From: Anaerobiospirillum sp. NML120449
GTDB lineage: Bacteria > Pseudomonadota > Gammaproteobacteria > Enterobacterales > Succinivibrionaceae
Assembly: GCF_023051105.1 (NCBI RefSeq)
Contig: NZ_JALKIL010000021.1
Span: 1-64,000, forward strand
DNA length: 64,000 bases
Reading direction: 5' to 3'
Each line of letters starts with the position of its first letter. The first letter of the stretch is position 1. Made by a program: the position numbers and the translations under genes. Below, piece by piece: positions 1 through 9,026 of this stretch. The notes below the pieces were generated by a model. That model did no database searches, had not been told where the DNA came from, and was given only the letters and a program-made list of their open reading frames with translations.

Positions 1-657
1 GACCATTCCCGCCCAGCCCAGCCCGCCCCTGACCGTCAGTACCGCCCCTGCTCTGAACAACCGGCCATGCATTACCATTTCCAGGCTGCCCGGCGTTCCA
101 TGACAAGGAAAGCTCACAGCTGCCAGACTCACATCGACAAGGCAGCTCACAGCTGTAATGATCGCCAGGACAGGACCAGACGGTCCCGACCACAGTCCAT
201 CCTCCTGGACAGGCCTGTGCCCAGCATAATCCTATATCCTGCATGTCCCCATGCCCGGTCCTCACTCATGGGTCAGCCTCAGCAACGGCACCATCGTGGC
301 CCTGATTGCCAGCATCCTCGAGACTCGCTGTGGACCGCAATGGCGTCAGCCCATGCTCCCGTCTTAATGTATGACGTCAGCAAGCAGCGGCTCTTCTGAG
401 CTGTCCGCTTAACAGTCCCGATCTTTTCAGCAGCCGCATCACAACGATCAGACCGACTAAGACGACGGCCCGAATGTCATGCGCTGAAGCAGCTTATGAT
501 GCGCTGGAGCAGCCTGGCGCATAGCTGTTGCGCATGTGCCCCTTGGAACATAGCTGATTGACTGGAGAAGCCTGGTGTAGAGCTGATGGCCGCAGGCGAC
601 AGGAGGCGCAGCTGCTGTGCTATGGTCAGCGGCAGCTGCTGCATGGCCGCAGAAATG
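1..657. other. Non-coding stretch at window start
   Basis: No convincing gene. Short open frames on both strands lack family-like sequence and good ribosome binding sites. It is GC-rich and includes a loosely repetitive part around 480-600 (recurring GCGCTGGAGCAGCCTGG-like words). It ends at the terminator of the leftward binding-protein gene. Confidence 0.5.
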
Positions 658-684
658 AAAAAGGCTGGTCCATAGGAACCAGCC
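658..684 (-). terminator. Intrinsic terminator after the ABC binding-protein gene
   Basis: Read on the minus strand, a 7-bp GC-rich stem (GGCTGGT / ACCAGCC) with an 8-nt loop is followed by TTTTTC. It lies about 43 bases past the stop codon of the leftward gene ending at 727. Confidence 0.85.
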
Positions 685-726
685 CCTTTCACCTTTTTCA
701 AGGAGAATGATCATGTCATTTGCTGA

Positions 727-1527
727 TTATTCTTCGTCAGCACTCATGGCCTCGAGCTCCTGCTCGGCCTCTTCGGTGGACTTGCCGAACCACTTGACGT
801 GGATCTTCTCGAGCTCACCTGACTCACGAATCTTATCAAGACCGGCATTTAACTTGTCACGCAGCTCTTCCTCGCCCTTACGTACGGCAATACCGAAGGA
901 GTCAATATCTACCTTGAACTCAGGGGCAACAACATCGACCAGGGTATCAAGACCGGACTTGTTGAGGTAGTAGAGGTTTACAGGACGGTCATTAATCAGA
1001 GCCTCACAGCCCTTGTTCTGCAGCTCACGCATGGCGTCAGCCTGATCGTTTAAGGCCTTTACTACACCAGGGGATACCTTGTCAGCAAAGGTGTGGGCAG
1101 TGGTACCAATCTGTACGCAGATTGGCTTGCCCTTGAGAGCCTCAGTGGTGGTGTACTTGGACTCATCTTCCTTTCTGATTAACATGGAAAGGTTGGAGTC
1201 ATAGTAGTCATCAGAGAACAGAACACGCTTCTGACGGGCTTCGGTAATGGTCAGACCGGCGATGATAACATCGATGTTACCGGTGATTAAGGAAGGGATA
1301 AGACCATCAAATGGCATGGACATCATGGTGACTTCATCACCGTTGGCCTTGGCAATGGCATTGATTACATCAATGTCAAAGCCGATGATCTTGCCGTCCA
1401 TGTCGATAAACTCAAATGGAGCGAAAGTTGGGTGGGTGCCTACCTTGAGGTTTTCAGCCATGGTCTGGGCAGAGAATGAGGCGGCAGTAATACCGAGAGT
1501 TAAAGCCAGCAAAGTCTTCTTAAACAT
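727..1527 (-). CDS. Polar amino-acid ABC transporter periplasmic binding protein
   Basis: A 266-residue secreted solute-binding protein of the family that includes GlnH, HisJ and ArtJ. It would capture a polar amino acid in the periplasm and hand it to an ABC permease. Residues 1-24 form a signal peptide (MFKK, hydrophobic core, cleavage near TMA-EN). The family signature appears as VGTHPTFAPFEF near residue 29 and GFDIDVINAIAK near residue 49. The second lobe starts near LKGKPICVQIGTT. The end is unusually acidic (EEAEQELEAMSADEE). The start is supported by GGAG six bases upstream. No permease or ATPase gene is adjacent, so it is an orphan here or its partners lie outside. It sits beyond flgI, where flgJ is often found, but has no flagellar role that I can see. 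The exact ligand cannot be read from the sequence. Confidence 0.9.
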   Translation of the reverse strand: MFKKTLLALTLGITAASFSAQTMAENLKVGTHPTFAPFEFIDMDGKIIGFDIDVINAIAKANGDEVTMMSMPFDGLIPSLITGNIDVIIAGLTITEARQKRVLFSDDYYDSNLSMLIRKEDESKYTTTEALKGKPICVQIGTTAHTFADKVSPGVVKALNDQADAMRELQNKGCEALINDRPVNLYYLNKSGLDTLVDVVAPEFKVDIDSFGIAVRKGEEELRDKLNAGLDKIRESGELEKIHVKWFGKSTEEAEQELEAMSADEE

Positions 1528-1710
1528 CGACTACTCCAAAAAATGTGGTAATCAAGAAACAGACAGGATCTGTTAGCTGCCTGTTCTGATGCAGGGCCGG
1601 ATCAGTATCTGACGCTCTGCCTTATGTTATTTTGTTATTTTATGGATTTTATCATTAAGCCGCGATTCTAAGGGCTTTATGAATCTTTTGCTCAAAATTG
1701 GTGCTTTAAG

Positions 1711-1739
1711 ATTATACCGACCCCAAAAACGTTCATAAA
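1711..1739 (-). promoter_or_regulatory. Candidate sigma-70 promoter for the ABC binding-protein gene
   Basis: On the minus strand a perfect TATAAT (1711-1716) is preceded 17 bases earlier by TTTATG (1734-1739), a weak -35. It implies a leader of about 175 nt before the gene starting at 1527. The -10 is convincing and the -35 is not. Confidence 0.4.
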
Positions 1740-1923
1740 AGGGGCATTATCCCCCTTTTGCGCAGCTCAGGAGCCCCTGTACTATGCAGCCCCTCCTCCC
1801 TTGCTGCCAGCACACAACTGCCCCGCGCCGCACCGGGCTCAGCTGCGACAACATAGCATGACGGCGCTGCGCAGCTGCAGCCCAGTCAACGCTGAGCGCA
1901 GGCGCCTTGGCCATGTTGAGGCA

Positions 1924-2095
1924 GACGCAGGCAGCGCCATGGACGCAGGGCCCAGGGCAGGGAGGACAGCCGCAGGCAGCGCCACGGATTCAGGGCGCTG
2001 GGCAAGAAAGACAGACGCAGGCTGCTCCATGGACTCAGGGCGCAGGGCAGGGAGGGCAGCCGCTGGCTGCTTTGCGGGGCCAGGTCACTGGCGCC
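1924..2095. repeat. 45-bp tandem repeat, about 3.8 degenerate copies
   Basis: Units begin at 1924, 1969, 2014 and 2059 with a core like GACGCAGGCAGCGCCATGGA. Copies differ at several positions. The unit is 15 codons long, so it gives an open repetitive frame on the plus strand, but nothing else suggests coding. Confidence 0.75.
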
Positions 2096-2175
2096 CGGCG
2101 GCGCCAGAACCGCAGGCCTGCAGACACCGTCAGGTTAAGTCGTGCGGATGCGAGCGGAACAGGGATGCACAAATG

Positions 2176-2212
2176 AAAAAAAACGCAGAAAGCGTGTACC
2201 TTCTGCGTTTTT
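2176..2212 (-). terminator. Bidirectional intrinsic terminator downstream of flgI
   Basis: Stem ACGCAGAA / TTCTGCGT with a 10-nt loop, flanked by eight A on one side and five T on the other, so it can act on both strands. It lies about 160 bases past the flgI stop. Confidence 0.85.
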
Positions 2213-2372
2213 GGGAGTACCTGAAGTCCGACATTAGTGAGGCTAACCGGCCTTCAGGACATTAATATGATGGAAACTGGTTTTTCCGTTGCCCGCACCT
2301 GCCGGGGCAGCTGCAGATGTCACTGTCTTAAGCTGCGCCCTGCGGGGTATGCCAGAGGCGCAGGCCAGAGGC

Positions 2373-3476
2373 TTAGATGATTACCAGACGGCCTTCGATG
2401 GCGCCGGCCTGGTCAAGAGCCTCAAGTACGGACATTAAATCGCCTGGAGCCAGACCTACTTCGTTTACGGCACGAACCAGGTCATCAAGAGTGGTGCCGC
2501 CGTCAAACTTGAACATACGGCCCTGCTTCTCTTCCACAGCGATGTTGGAATTTGGAACAACAGTAGTACGGCCCTGTGAGAGAGGATTAGGCTGTGAAAC
2601 CTGAGGATCCTCGTTTACGGTCACAGTCAGACCACCATGGGTAACAGCGACTGGACGCAGACGGACATTGGAGCCTACTACGATGGTGCCGGTACGGGAG
2701 TTGACCACGATGCGGGCCTCTTCCTTACCCTCGGTGATGTCGAGGTTCTCCAGGGCAGACAGGAACTCAACGCGCTTTGCAGGGTCACGTGGAGCACTGA
2801 CGCGGATGGAGACGGCGTCCTGAGCCAGAGCAGAACCGGTACCGTAAATATTGTTGATGGTATCGGCAACGTTCTTGGCTGTGGTGAAATCAGCACGATC
2901 AAGATTGAAAGTGATGGAGTCAGTGAGATTGAAGTCGTTTGGAATCTCACGCTCTACGGTAGCACCGTTAACGATACGGCCTACAGTAGGAGTATTAACA
3001 GTCACACGGGAACCGTCAGCACCTTCTACACCCAGACCGCCTACTACTAATGAGCCCTGAGCAATGGCGTAGACGTTACCGTCAATACCACGCATCATGG
3101 TCTGCAGCAGAGAGCCGCCGCGCAGGGAGTCAGCCTCACCAATGGCAGATACGGTAACATCAATAGTCTGACCTGGCTTGGAGAAAGGTGGCATCTCGGC
3201 GTGAACAACTACTGGAGCCACGTCAGAGATCTTGATACTGGTGTTCTCAGGAATCTTGATGCCAAAATTGTTAAGCATGGAGCGGAAGGACTGCTCAGTG
3301 AACTTGGAGTTGGACTCACCAGTACCGGCAAGACCAGCTACCAGACCGTAACCTACCAGCTGATTGGAGCGCACACCCTGCACACGGGCAAGGTCCTTCA
3401 GGCGCGCACCCTGAGCCGTAGCCAGAGCCACTGCCGCAAGGCAGGCAAAGGTAAATATGTACTTGAAAAATCGCAT
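2373..3476 (-). CDS. flgI: Flagellar P-ring protein FlgI
   Basis: A 367-residue periplasmic protein that forms the P-ring, the bushing around the flagellar rod in the peptidoglycan layer. An N-terminal signal peptide ends near ATAQG. The mature part opens with the family hallmark [20 protein letters not shown] and continues with GLAGTGES. The C-terminus [23 protein letters not shown] is typical. Length matches the usual 365-370 residues. AGGA seven bases upstream supports the start. It follows flgH with a 62-bp gap, so the two are probably co-transcribed, and a strong terminator lies downstream. FlgJ, often the next gene in Vibrio-type clusters, is absent. Confidence 0.97.
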   Translation of the reverse strand: MRFFKYIFTFACLAAVALATAQGARLKDLARVQGVRSNQLVGYGLVAGLAGTGESNSKFTEQSFRSMLNNFGIKIPENTSIKISDVAPVVVHAEMPPFSKPGQTIDVTVSAIGEADSLRGGSLLQTMMRGIDGNVYAIAQGSLVVGGLGVEGADGSRVTVNTPTVGRIVNGATVEREIPNDFNLTDSITFNLDRADFTTAKNVADTINNIYGTGSALAQDAVSIRVSAPRDPAKRVEFLSALENLDITEGKEEARIVVNSRTGTIVVGSNVRLRPVAVTHGGLTVTVNEDPQVSQPNPLSQGRTTVVPNSNIAVEEKQGRMFKFDGGTTLDDLVRAVNEVGLAPGDLMSVLEALDQAGAIEGRLVII

Positions 3477-3538
3477 ATCCCGTCCTTGGAAGATATTCCG
3501 GGAAATCTGTTATCAGCAGGGCTGCTGCCCTGCATCAA

Positions 3539-4231
3539 TCAGAAGAAGATATTAAAGGCGCTGTTGAAGAAGCGGCTGATTAAGCCACGCTCCTGGGTAT
3601 TGGCAAAGTCACCGGTGCCACCGTACTGAATACGGGCATTGGCAATCCTCTGGGAGGATACGGTGTTGTCGGAGCTTACATCTTCAGAGCGTACAATACC
3701 TGTTACACGAATGTACTCATTGCCATTGTTGAGCATGAGCCACTTCTCGCCACGAACCACGAGGTTGCCGTTGGCCAGAACCTTGACCACGCTTACGGAA
3801 ATATTACCGCTCAGACGGTTGGACTGGCTGGCATCTGAGTTGCCGGCAAAGTCAGAACTGTTGGTAAGGCCAACAGAGGTATCGTAACCGCCTGCTGTGA
3901 CTGGTCGACCACCTACTGTCAGAGCTCCAAAGTTGATGGAGTTCTCCTTGCTCAGGTTGGTACCTGCATTCTTGGAGGCAGTGGTACGCTCGTCGAGGGT
4001 CACGGAAATAAGGTCGCCTACCTTATGGGCGCGGGTGTCGGTGTATAAGCCATTATTCGACGAATATGGGTTAAACAGACTTCCGCTTGGCACGGCAGTG
4101 GTATAGTCTTCCTCAGGTAAGGCCGGGGCAAAGTCAGGATCATCAGGCTGTGGGCCCATGGCATCCATTGCGCAGCCGGTCAGCATAAATGGAAAGACTG
4201 CTGCCAGTAAACAAACTCTAATATTCGCCAT
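3539..4231 (-). CDS. flgH: Flagellar L-ring lipoprotein FlgH
   Basis: A 230-residue outer-membrane lipoprotein forming the L-ring around the flagellar rod. The lipobox LTGC places the acylated cysteine at residue 20. Family signatures include SLFNPYSSNNGLYTDTRAHKVGDLI, which matches the conserved region before the VTLDERTTASKNA segment. The C-terminal part has the expected NGNLVVRGEKWLMLNNGNEYIRVTG and ARIQYGGTGDF motifs. Length is normal. It is separated from flgG by 255 bp, which holds a CAGGACA / TGTCCTG hairpin near 4258-4275, and lies 62 bp before flgI. Confidence 0.97.
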   Translation of the reverse strand: MANIRVCLLAAVFPFMLTGCAMDAMGPQPDDPDFAPALPEEDYTTAVPSGSLFNPYSSNNGLYTDTRAHKVGDLISVTLDERTTASKNAGTNLSKENSINFGALTVGGRPVTAGGYDTSVGLTNSSDFAGNSDASQSNRLSGNISVSVVKVLANGNLVVRGEKWLMLNNGNEYIRVTGIVRSEDVSSDNTVSSQRIANARIQYGGTGDFANTQERGLISRFFNSAFNIFF

Positions 4232-4486
4232 TACTTCACCATCAAGTTGACATGGCTGCAGGACACACTGTCCTGTCAGATGTAATATCAGGAAAATGAC
4301 CTGGGATACCCTTTGTGAGGCTGTACGGAACAGTCAAAGCCGTGACTGCCCGGAGCAGATCGGTCCGATCTGTCCTGCCTCAGGCCGCTGCCCGGTCCCA
4401 TAGTGACCGGACCTGCGTGCGCTCAGGTTTTCTGTCAGCTGCCGGCCTTGAAGCCTGGCAGCGCATGCACCTGAGGATCAGTTCGA

Positions 4487-5272
4487 TTATACGGACTGGA
4501 TCAGGGAGCCCATCATGGTGTCTACAGTGGTCAGAACCTTGGAGTTCATTTCGTAAACACGCTGAGCCTGAATCAGGTTTACCAGCTCTTCAGTAACCTT
4601 TACGTTGGAGGTTTCCAGCTGACCCTGACGGATAGTACCGATACCGTTCTCACCGGCTACACCCTGAATAGGGTTACCGGAGGCAGCAGTCTCGAGGTAC
4701 AGGTTGTTGCCGATTGGCTCAAGACCTGACGGATTGATGAAGTTGCTTACAGTAATCTGACCAATATCCTGAGGCTGGGCCTGGCCTGCAGTCTGAACGG
4801 AAACCTGACCATCAGTGGAGATACTGATGCCGGTTGCGTCCTCAGGAATGGTGATCTGAGGTAATAAGGTTAAGCCCTCGGCAGTTACCAGAACACCTTC
4901 CTCGTTACGGGTGAACTGACCGTTACGGGTATAGGCAGTGGTGCCGTCCGGCATTTCAATTTCAAAGAAGCCGTCGCCATTGATTAATAAATCAAGGGTG
5001 TTATCGGTGGTCTCTACGTCACCCTGGGTGAAGTTCTTCTGGGTGGCTACTACGCGGGAACCGGCACCGACCATTAAGCCCTCAGGCAGGAAGGCATCAG
5101 CAGTGGAACGGCCGCCTGGCTGGTTTACCTTCTGGTAAAGCAGATCTTCGAAGATAGCACGGCTCTTCTTGAAGCCAACAGTTGAGGCGTTGGCGAGGTT
5201 ATTGGAAGTAACAGAGATATTGGTCTGCTGACTGTCCAGACCAGTCTTACAAATCCAAATTGCTGGAATCAT
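4487..5272 (-). CDS. flgG: Flagellar distal rod protein FlgG
   Basis: A 261-residue rod subunit exported by the flagellar type III apparatus. The N-terminal flagellar basal-body rod motif reads SNNLANASTVGFKKSRA, and the C-terminal FlgG/FlgE/FlgF motif reads NVKVTEELVNLIQAQRVYEMNSK. Length equals the usual 260-262. The start follows flgF by only 14 bp, and GAGG lies upstream inside that gap, so the two genes form one transcription unit. No signal peptide is present, as expected for a type III substrate. Confidence 0.97.
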   Translation of the reverse strand: MIPAIWICKTGLDSQQTNISVTSNNLANASTVGFKKSRAIFEDLLYQKVNQPGGRSTADAFLPEGLMVGAGSRVVATQKNFTQGDVETTDNTLDLLINGDGFFEIEMPDGTTAYTRNGQFTRNEEGVLVTAEGLTLLPQITIPEDATGISISTDGQVSVQTAGQAQPQDIGQITVSNFINPSGLEPIGNNLYLETAASGNPIQGVAGENGIGTIRQGQLETSNVKVTEELVNLIQAQRVYEMNSKVLTTVDTMMGSLIQSV

Positions 5273-5286
5273 GATTAATAGCCTCT

Positions 5287-6033
5287 TTAATCAAAGCTTA
5301 ATAAACGGTTCTGCGCGTCGTCCATCTCGCCGGCAGACTGCATCATTTTTACCTGGGTATCATACTGGCGCTGAATGCGGATAAGGCTAGTCAATTCTTC
5401 GACAGGATTGACGTTGGAACCCTCAAGCATGCCGCTCTGTAAAGCTACAGTGTTATCAGCATCCAGGACAGCTCCGTCACGTGAACGGAATAATCCGTCA
5501 TAGCCCTTTTCAATGGCTCTGAGTTCAGGTTTGACCAGTTTGATGCGCTGGTACTCTTCTACTACATTGGCATCGGCGCCCATTGGCTTGCCGGTGATGT
5601 AGCCATCAGAGTTGATATCGATTTGATCAAGTGGAGCAGGGAGCACGATCTGATTACCGTTCTCATCAAGAACATCCAGACCATTTGAGGTGCGCAGCAC
5701 GCCATCTGAACCTATAGTAAGGCTGCCATAACGGGTATAGGCCTCACCGCCCTGATTGTCGCGAACAGCAATAAAGCCTTCGCCCTGCAGAGCTACGTCC
5801 AGAGTACGACCGGTTGTCTGCATGGCACCACCTTCAAAGTTGTAACCAGGCATTTCGGTCATGGCAAAAGCACGAGTAGGGAACGCATTACCAAAGACGC
5901 TCATGGCGCGGGTGTTCTCAAACTCAGCCTTGAAGCCTGTAGTATTGGCATTGGCCAGGTTGTTGGAACGCACGGTCAGGGAATGGAAGTTTTCCTTGGC
6001 ACCGGCCATTGAGACCCATAATAAATTGTCCAT
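5287..6033 (-). CDS. flgF: Flagellar proximal rod protein FlgF
   Basis: A 248-residue rod subunit. The N-terminal rod motif SNNLANANTTGFKAEFE and the C-terminal NVNPVEELTSLIRIQRQYDTQ are those of the FlgF/FlgG/FlgE family, and the size fits FlgF. A near-consensus Shine-Dalgarno (GGAGGAG) sits just upstream of the ATG. A good sigma-54 promoter motif lies about 37 bases upstream, so flgF heads the flgF-flgG unit. Upstream, where flgE would normally be, there is a 3-kb gap. Confidence 0.97.
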   Translation of the reverse strand: MDNLLWVSMAGAKENFHSLTVRSNNLANANTTGFKAEFENTRAMSVFGNAFPTRAFAMTEMPGYNFEGGAMQTTGRTLDVALQGEGFIAVRDNQGGEAYTRYGSLTIGSDGVLRTSNGLDVLDENGNQIVLPAPLDQIDINSDGYITGKPMGADANVVEEYQRIKLVKPELRAIEKGYDGLFRSRDGAVLDADNTVALQSGMLEGSNVNPVEELTSLIRIQRQYDTQVKMMQSAGEMDDAQNRLLSFD

Positions 6034-6069
6034 AACTCCTCCGGAATTTCACTAGATCACCCTGTATGT

Positions 6070-6086
6070 AGCAAGGGGTGTGCCAC
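6070..6086 (-). promoter_or_regulatory. Sigma-54 promoter upstream of flgF
   Basis: On the minus strand the sequence reads TGGCAC-ACCCC-TTGCT, which gives the diagnostic GG-N10-GC spacing and matches the -24/-12 consensus closely. It would place the transcript start near 6059, giving a leader of about 26 nt before flgF. FlrC, encoded in this window, is the expected activator, as for class III flagellar genes in Vibrio. Confidence 0.8.
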
Positions 6087-8460
6087 ACCGTTAAAACCGC
6101 ATATATATGCCGTTTATTGAGGGTTAAAAGTCGGATTTTTGAACTGATATTTCATATCTTGCTCAACAGGAATCAGCTCCCGAAAAAAAGCCCCGCATAA
6201 CCAGGGAATCTGTCGGGAAAAGATATTTCCTGCTCACTTAAACCCTGTACAGCACCCGACGTGCCAGAGCCGCACAAAGCCCCTCTCCAAAGCCACGCCC
6301 CACGCAAAAAGCCTATATCTATCGCATTTGTCACCACCACAAAATCACGGCCCCTAAGCAGTAAAACAACAAGATCCCCACCTGTCACAGCTTTCTCCCC
6401 GAGATTGACAGCAAACAGACATGGAACTCACAGCAAGCCCCCACAATAAAGCCACCTCCCCAGCCTCTGCCAAAGCTCCGGCCTACCCCCACAAACATGC
6501 TCATAACTCTGATAAACAGGCCATTTATTAATAAAGCGTCATATTAAGGACAGTACTCATGGTTATGACAGAGTTACGACAGTTCAAACCAGCCCAGACA
6601 GGCAGGCAGGCAGGCCCAATCTCACTGAAAATCATCAAAAATGCAGTAAAAACGACGAAAATCGACCAAAAAATCACGAAAATTCACTGAAAAACGCCAA
6701 AAACCCCGCCAAAACCTCAAATTTGCCCCGGCATCGCAAAAGCCCCAGTCTCCCGCAGTTAAATCCTCACCAGTTCCACGCCCATGCTGCCATGGCAGCG
6801 CATCTCAGACCATAGCAGACCAGATCCGACCATTCGTGCCCGCATCGCCAGCTCCTTCACCTGCCTCTGAAAAACCAGACAACAGCGCTTCTCAAGCACG
6901 CACCAGCCTCACCAGAAGCCTCACCAGAAGCCTGGCCCCATGCACGTGCTCAGAGCACAGCAACTACAGCTTCAAGTGACAGTGAGCTGTACTGAACCAG
7001 CAAGTCTATACGCCAGCAATATTGAGCGCAGATCGGATATCCAGGCCAAAGGCGCCGCATTTCCCAGCGACGCATCTCCCTCCCCCACATACCCCAATTC
7101 CACAACTTCCACCCCCGTATCCACCAGCCCCGCATCTACCACAGCTCTGCTGCACTAAGTTCAGCCCCTGTAATCCCTATCAGGGCCGCTGCACTTCCTG
7201 CAAAACTGTCTTTCACTCAATCACAGACTGCAGAGCGATACTTAGCGAGCATGACCACTGTATGACACTGTCTGACATCGTGCTGTTACGCACGCCGGGA
7301 ACAGCTGGGAATCACCAGGATCACAGGCGTCAAAAATACAGCTGCTCTGGAGTCACTAATTATTTCTCCCTGCTTCATATTGCTACATTGCTAAATCACG
7401 AGTTCCAAGGTCAGCTACTGCATTAATAATATACCTATGAATTACTGTTTTTATAGGATCTAAATGCGGAAACAAGTAAGTCTTACGTCTGCACTTTTTC
7501 AGCCGTGAAGCAGCTCTCAGCGCTGTCAGCTTTCGAGCTCTGCCAAGGCTGGCTGACAGCAGCCAGCGCCAGCTCCGCCACAAGCCCCAAACACGAGACT
7601 TTTATGGGCCTGTACCCCATTTACCCAAAAGCTGCTGAGCTGAACTGACAAAAACTACAATATTTTGTAAATCATCTCTGTGGATGATGACGGGAGTAAC
7701 TGCCGCCAGATATCAGCTCAAAGCCGCCGTACAGCACAAAAAGTGAAATTTTCGCTTTTGCAGTTCAGGAATATTTAAATTGAAAAGTGGTGGTTGCAGC
7801 CTTCAACAGCTTCATCGGCTTCTACAGCCTCATCACCTGCATACGGTGCGTGCAATTGCGGGCTCATGCCTCTACATAATTCATGTCCTGACGAATTCTG
7901 GCAGCAGCTGACTTGTGAAAAGCAAGTGCTAACGAGAACATGATTCTGATGAACCTGCATACAGACTTTGAATGTAAGACATGAATAACAGGCAGTGTGT
8001 CTTTCCAGTCTCAGGAACAATGAGACGCTTACTAACATGAGCGGCTCATGGATGAACAGTAATTACGAGCTGAGTAGTAAGTAGATTGAGCGTAATGATC
8101 CTCAAGAGCTGATTACAGCAATTGACTCGACGGGATGGGATGCTACGGGATGTGATTGGATGCAGCAGGACGGGACAGGACAGGACGTGACTGAAAATGC
8201 TAAGTGTATCAGCCCCGGACATATTGAGATGGTGCTCCTTCTCTGGAAAGCGACTGCTATTTTGTAAAGCACATTGCCCTGTGACGAGCATGGTTTTCAA
8301 AGCATATCAGGACGCAACAGTGCTAAATCCAGATCCTGCTGCTACCGCAAATTCAGTAATGTGCTGATATCATGACAGGCTATTTCATTTAACTGCTTAC
8401 AGTCATGTCGGCGCAGTAAATCTGCTGCTGTTGCTGTTGGTACCTGCAGATGCGACTGTT

Positions 8461-8705
8461 CAAGGCAATGGCTCAGAGCTGCTGGTGCTTACAGCTGCGT
8501 TCTGCTCAAGGCAATGGCTTAGAGCTGCTGGTGCTTGCAGCTGCGTTCTGCTTAAGGCAATGGCTAAGAGCTGCTGGTGCTTGCAGCTGCGACTGTTCAT
8601 GGCAATGGCTTAGAGCTGCTGGCGATAGCTGCTGCGTTCTGCTCAAGGCAATGGCTCAGAGCTGGTGGTGCCTGCAGTTGCGTTCTGCTTAAGGCAATGG
8701 CAGAG
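8461..8705. repeat. 46-bp tandem repeat, about 5.3 copies
   Basis: Units start at 8461, 8507, 8553 (45 bp), 8598, 8644 and 8690 (partial), with a core like CAAGGCAATGGCTTAGAGCT. A more degenerate copy may precede it from about 8425. The unit is not a multiple of three, so this is not coding repeat DNA. Confidence 0.85.
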
Positions 8706-8904
8706 TGCCTGGCCAGGCCATGGAGTGGCATGGCAGAGCAGTTGGCCGTAGAGAAATGATGAGATTAAAAGATGGGAAATGTATTGTCTTGCTTATGGAC
8801 AGGAGGGGGTGAGGTAAGAGAGTTGAGATGAGCTTTGGCTGACGGGATGGGGGTGAAGGAATTGAACAGTTTGAAATTACTGTTTTTCTGGGGAAGGCAT
8901 AATT

Positions 8905-8932
8905 GCAAAAGGCCAGCAGAGCTGGCCTTATG
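8905..8932 (-). terminator. Intrinsic terminator downstream of flgD
   Basis: On the minus strand, stem AAGGCCAGC / GCTGGCCTT with a 3-nt loop followed by TTTGC. The T-run is short. It lies about 95 bases past the flgD stop. Confidence 0.6.
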
Positions 8933-9026
8933 CGAGGAGTATTTCCCGTACCGCAGCGCCTCAGGAGCCGGCCTGTAAGGCCATTGTGATGCTCCTGAAA
9001 TGCTCTGGTATGGAGAAATCTTTTTG

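Larger units (their letters stand above)
1528..2372. other. Intergenic DNA between the ABC binding protein and flgI
   Basis: It contains the candidate promoter and leader of the binding-protein gene (1528-1740), a 45-bp tandem-repeat array (1924-2095) and the flgI terminator (2176-2212). Open frames across the array are repeat translations and I do not accept them as genes. No flgJ is seen. Confidence 0.6.
6056..9026. other. Three-kb gap at the expected flgE position
   Basis: Between flgD and flgF, where flgE (about 1.2 kb) usually sits, I find no reading frame with the rod/hook motif (SNNLANxxTxGFK) on either strand and no long conserved frame. The stretch holds the flgF promoter, an A-rich segment near 6630-6720, a 46-bp tandem array (8461-8705) and the flgD terminator. 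Short open frames here are rich in Cys, Trp and His and do not look like proteins. Confidence 0.6.

Noticed and set aside
1801..2265. 154-residue open frame on the plus strand
   Set aside because: It is translation of the 45-bp tandem repeat plus flanking DNA, has no ribosome binding site, and is antisense to no known gene; composition is repetitive.
8425..8705. CRISPR array
   Set aside because: Tandem copies are contiguous with no distinct spacers, and no cas genes are nearby. The same holds for the other tandem arrays in this window.
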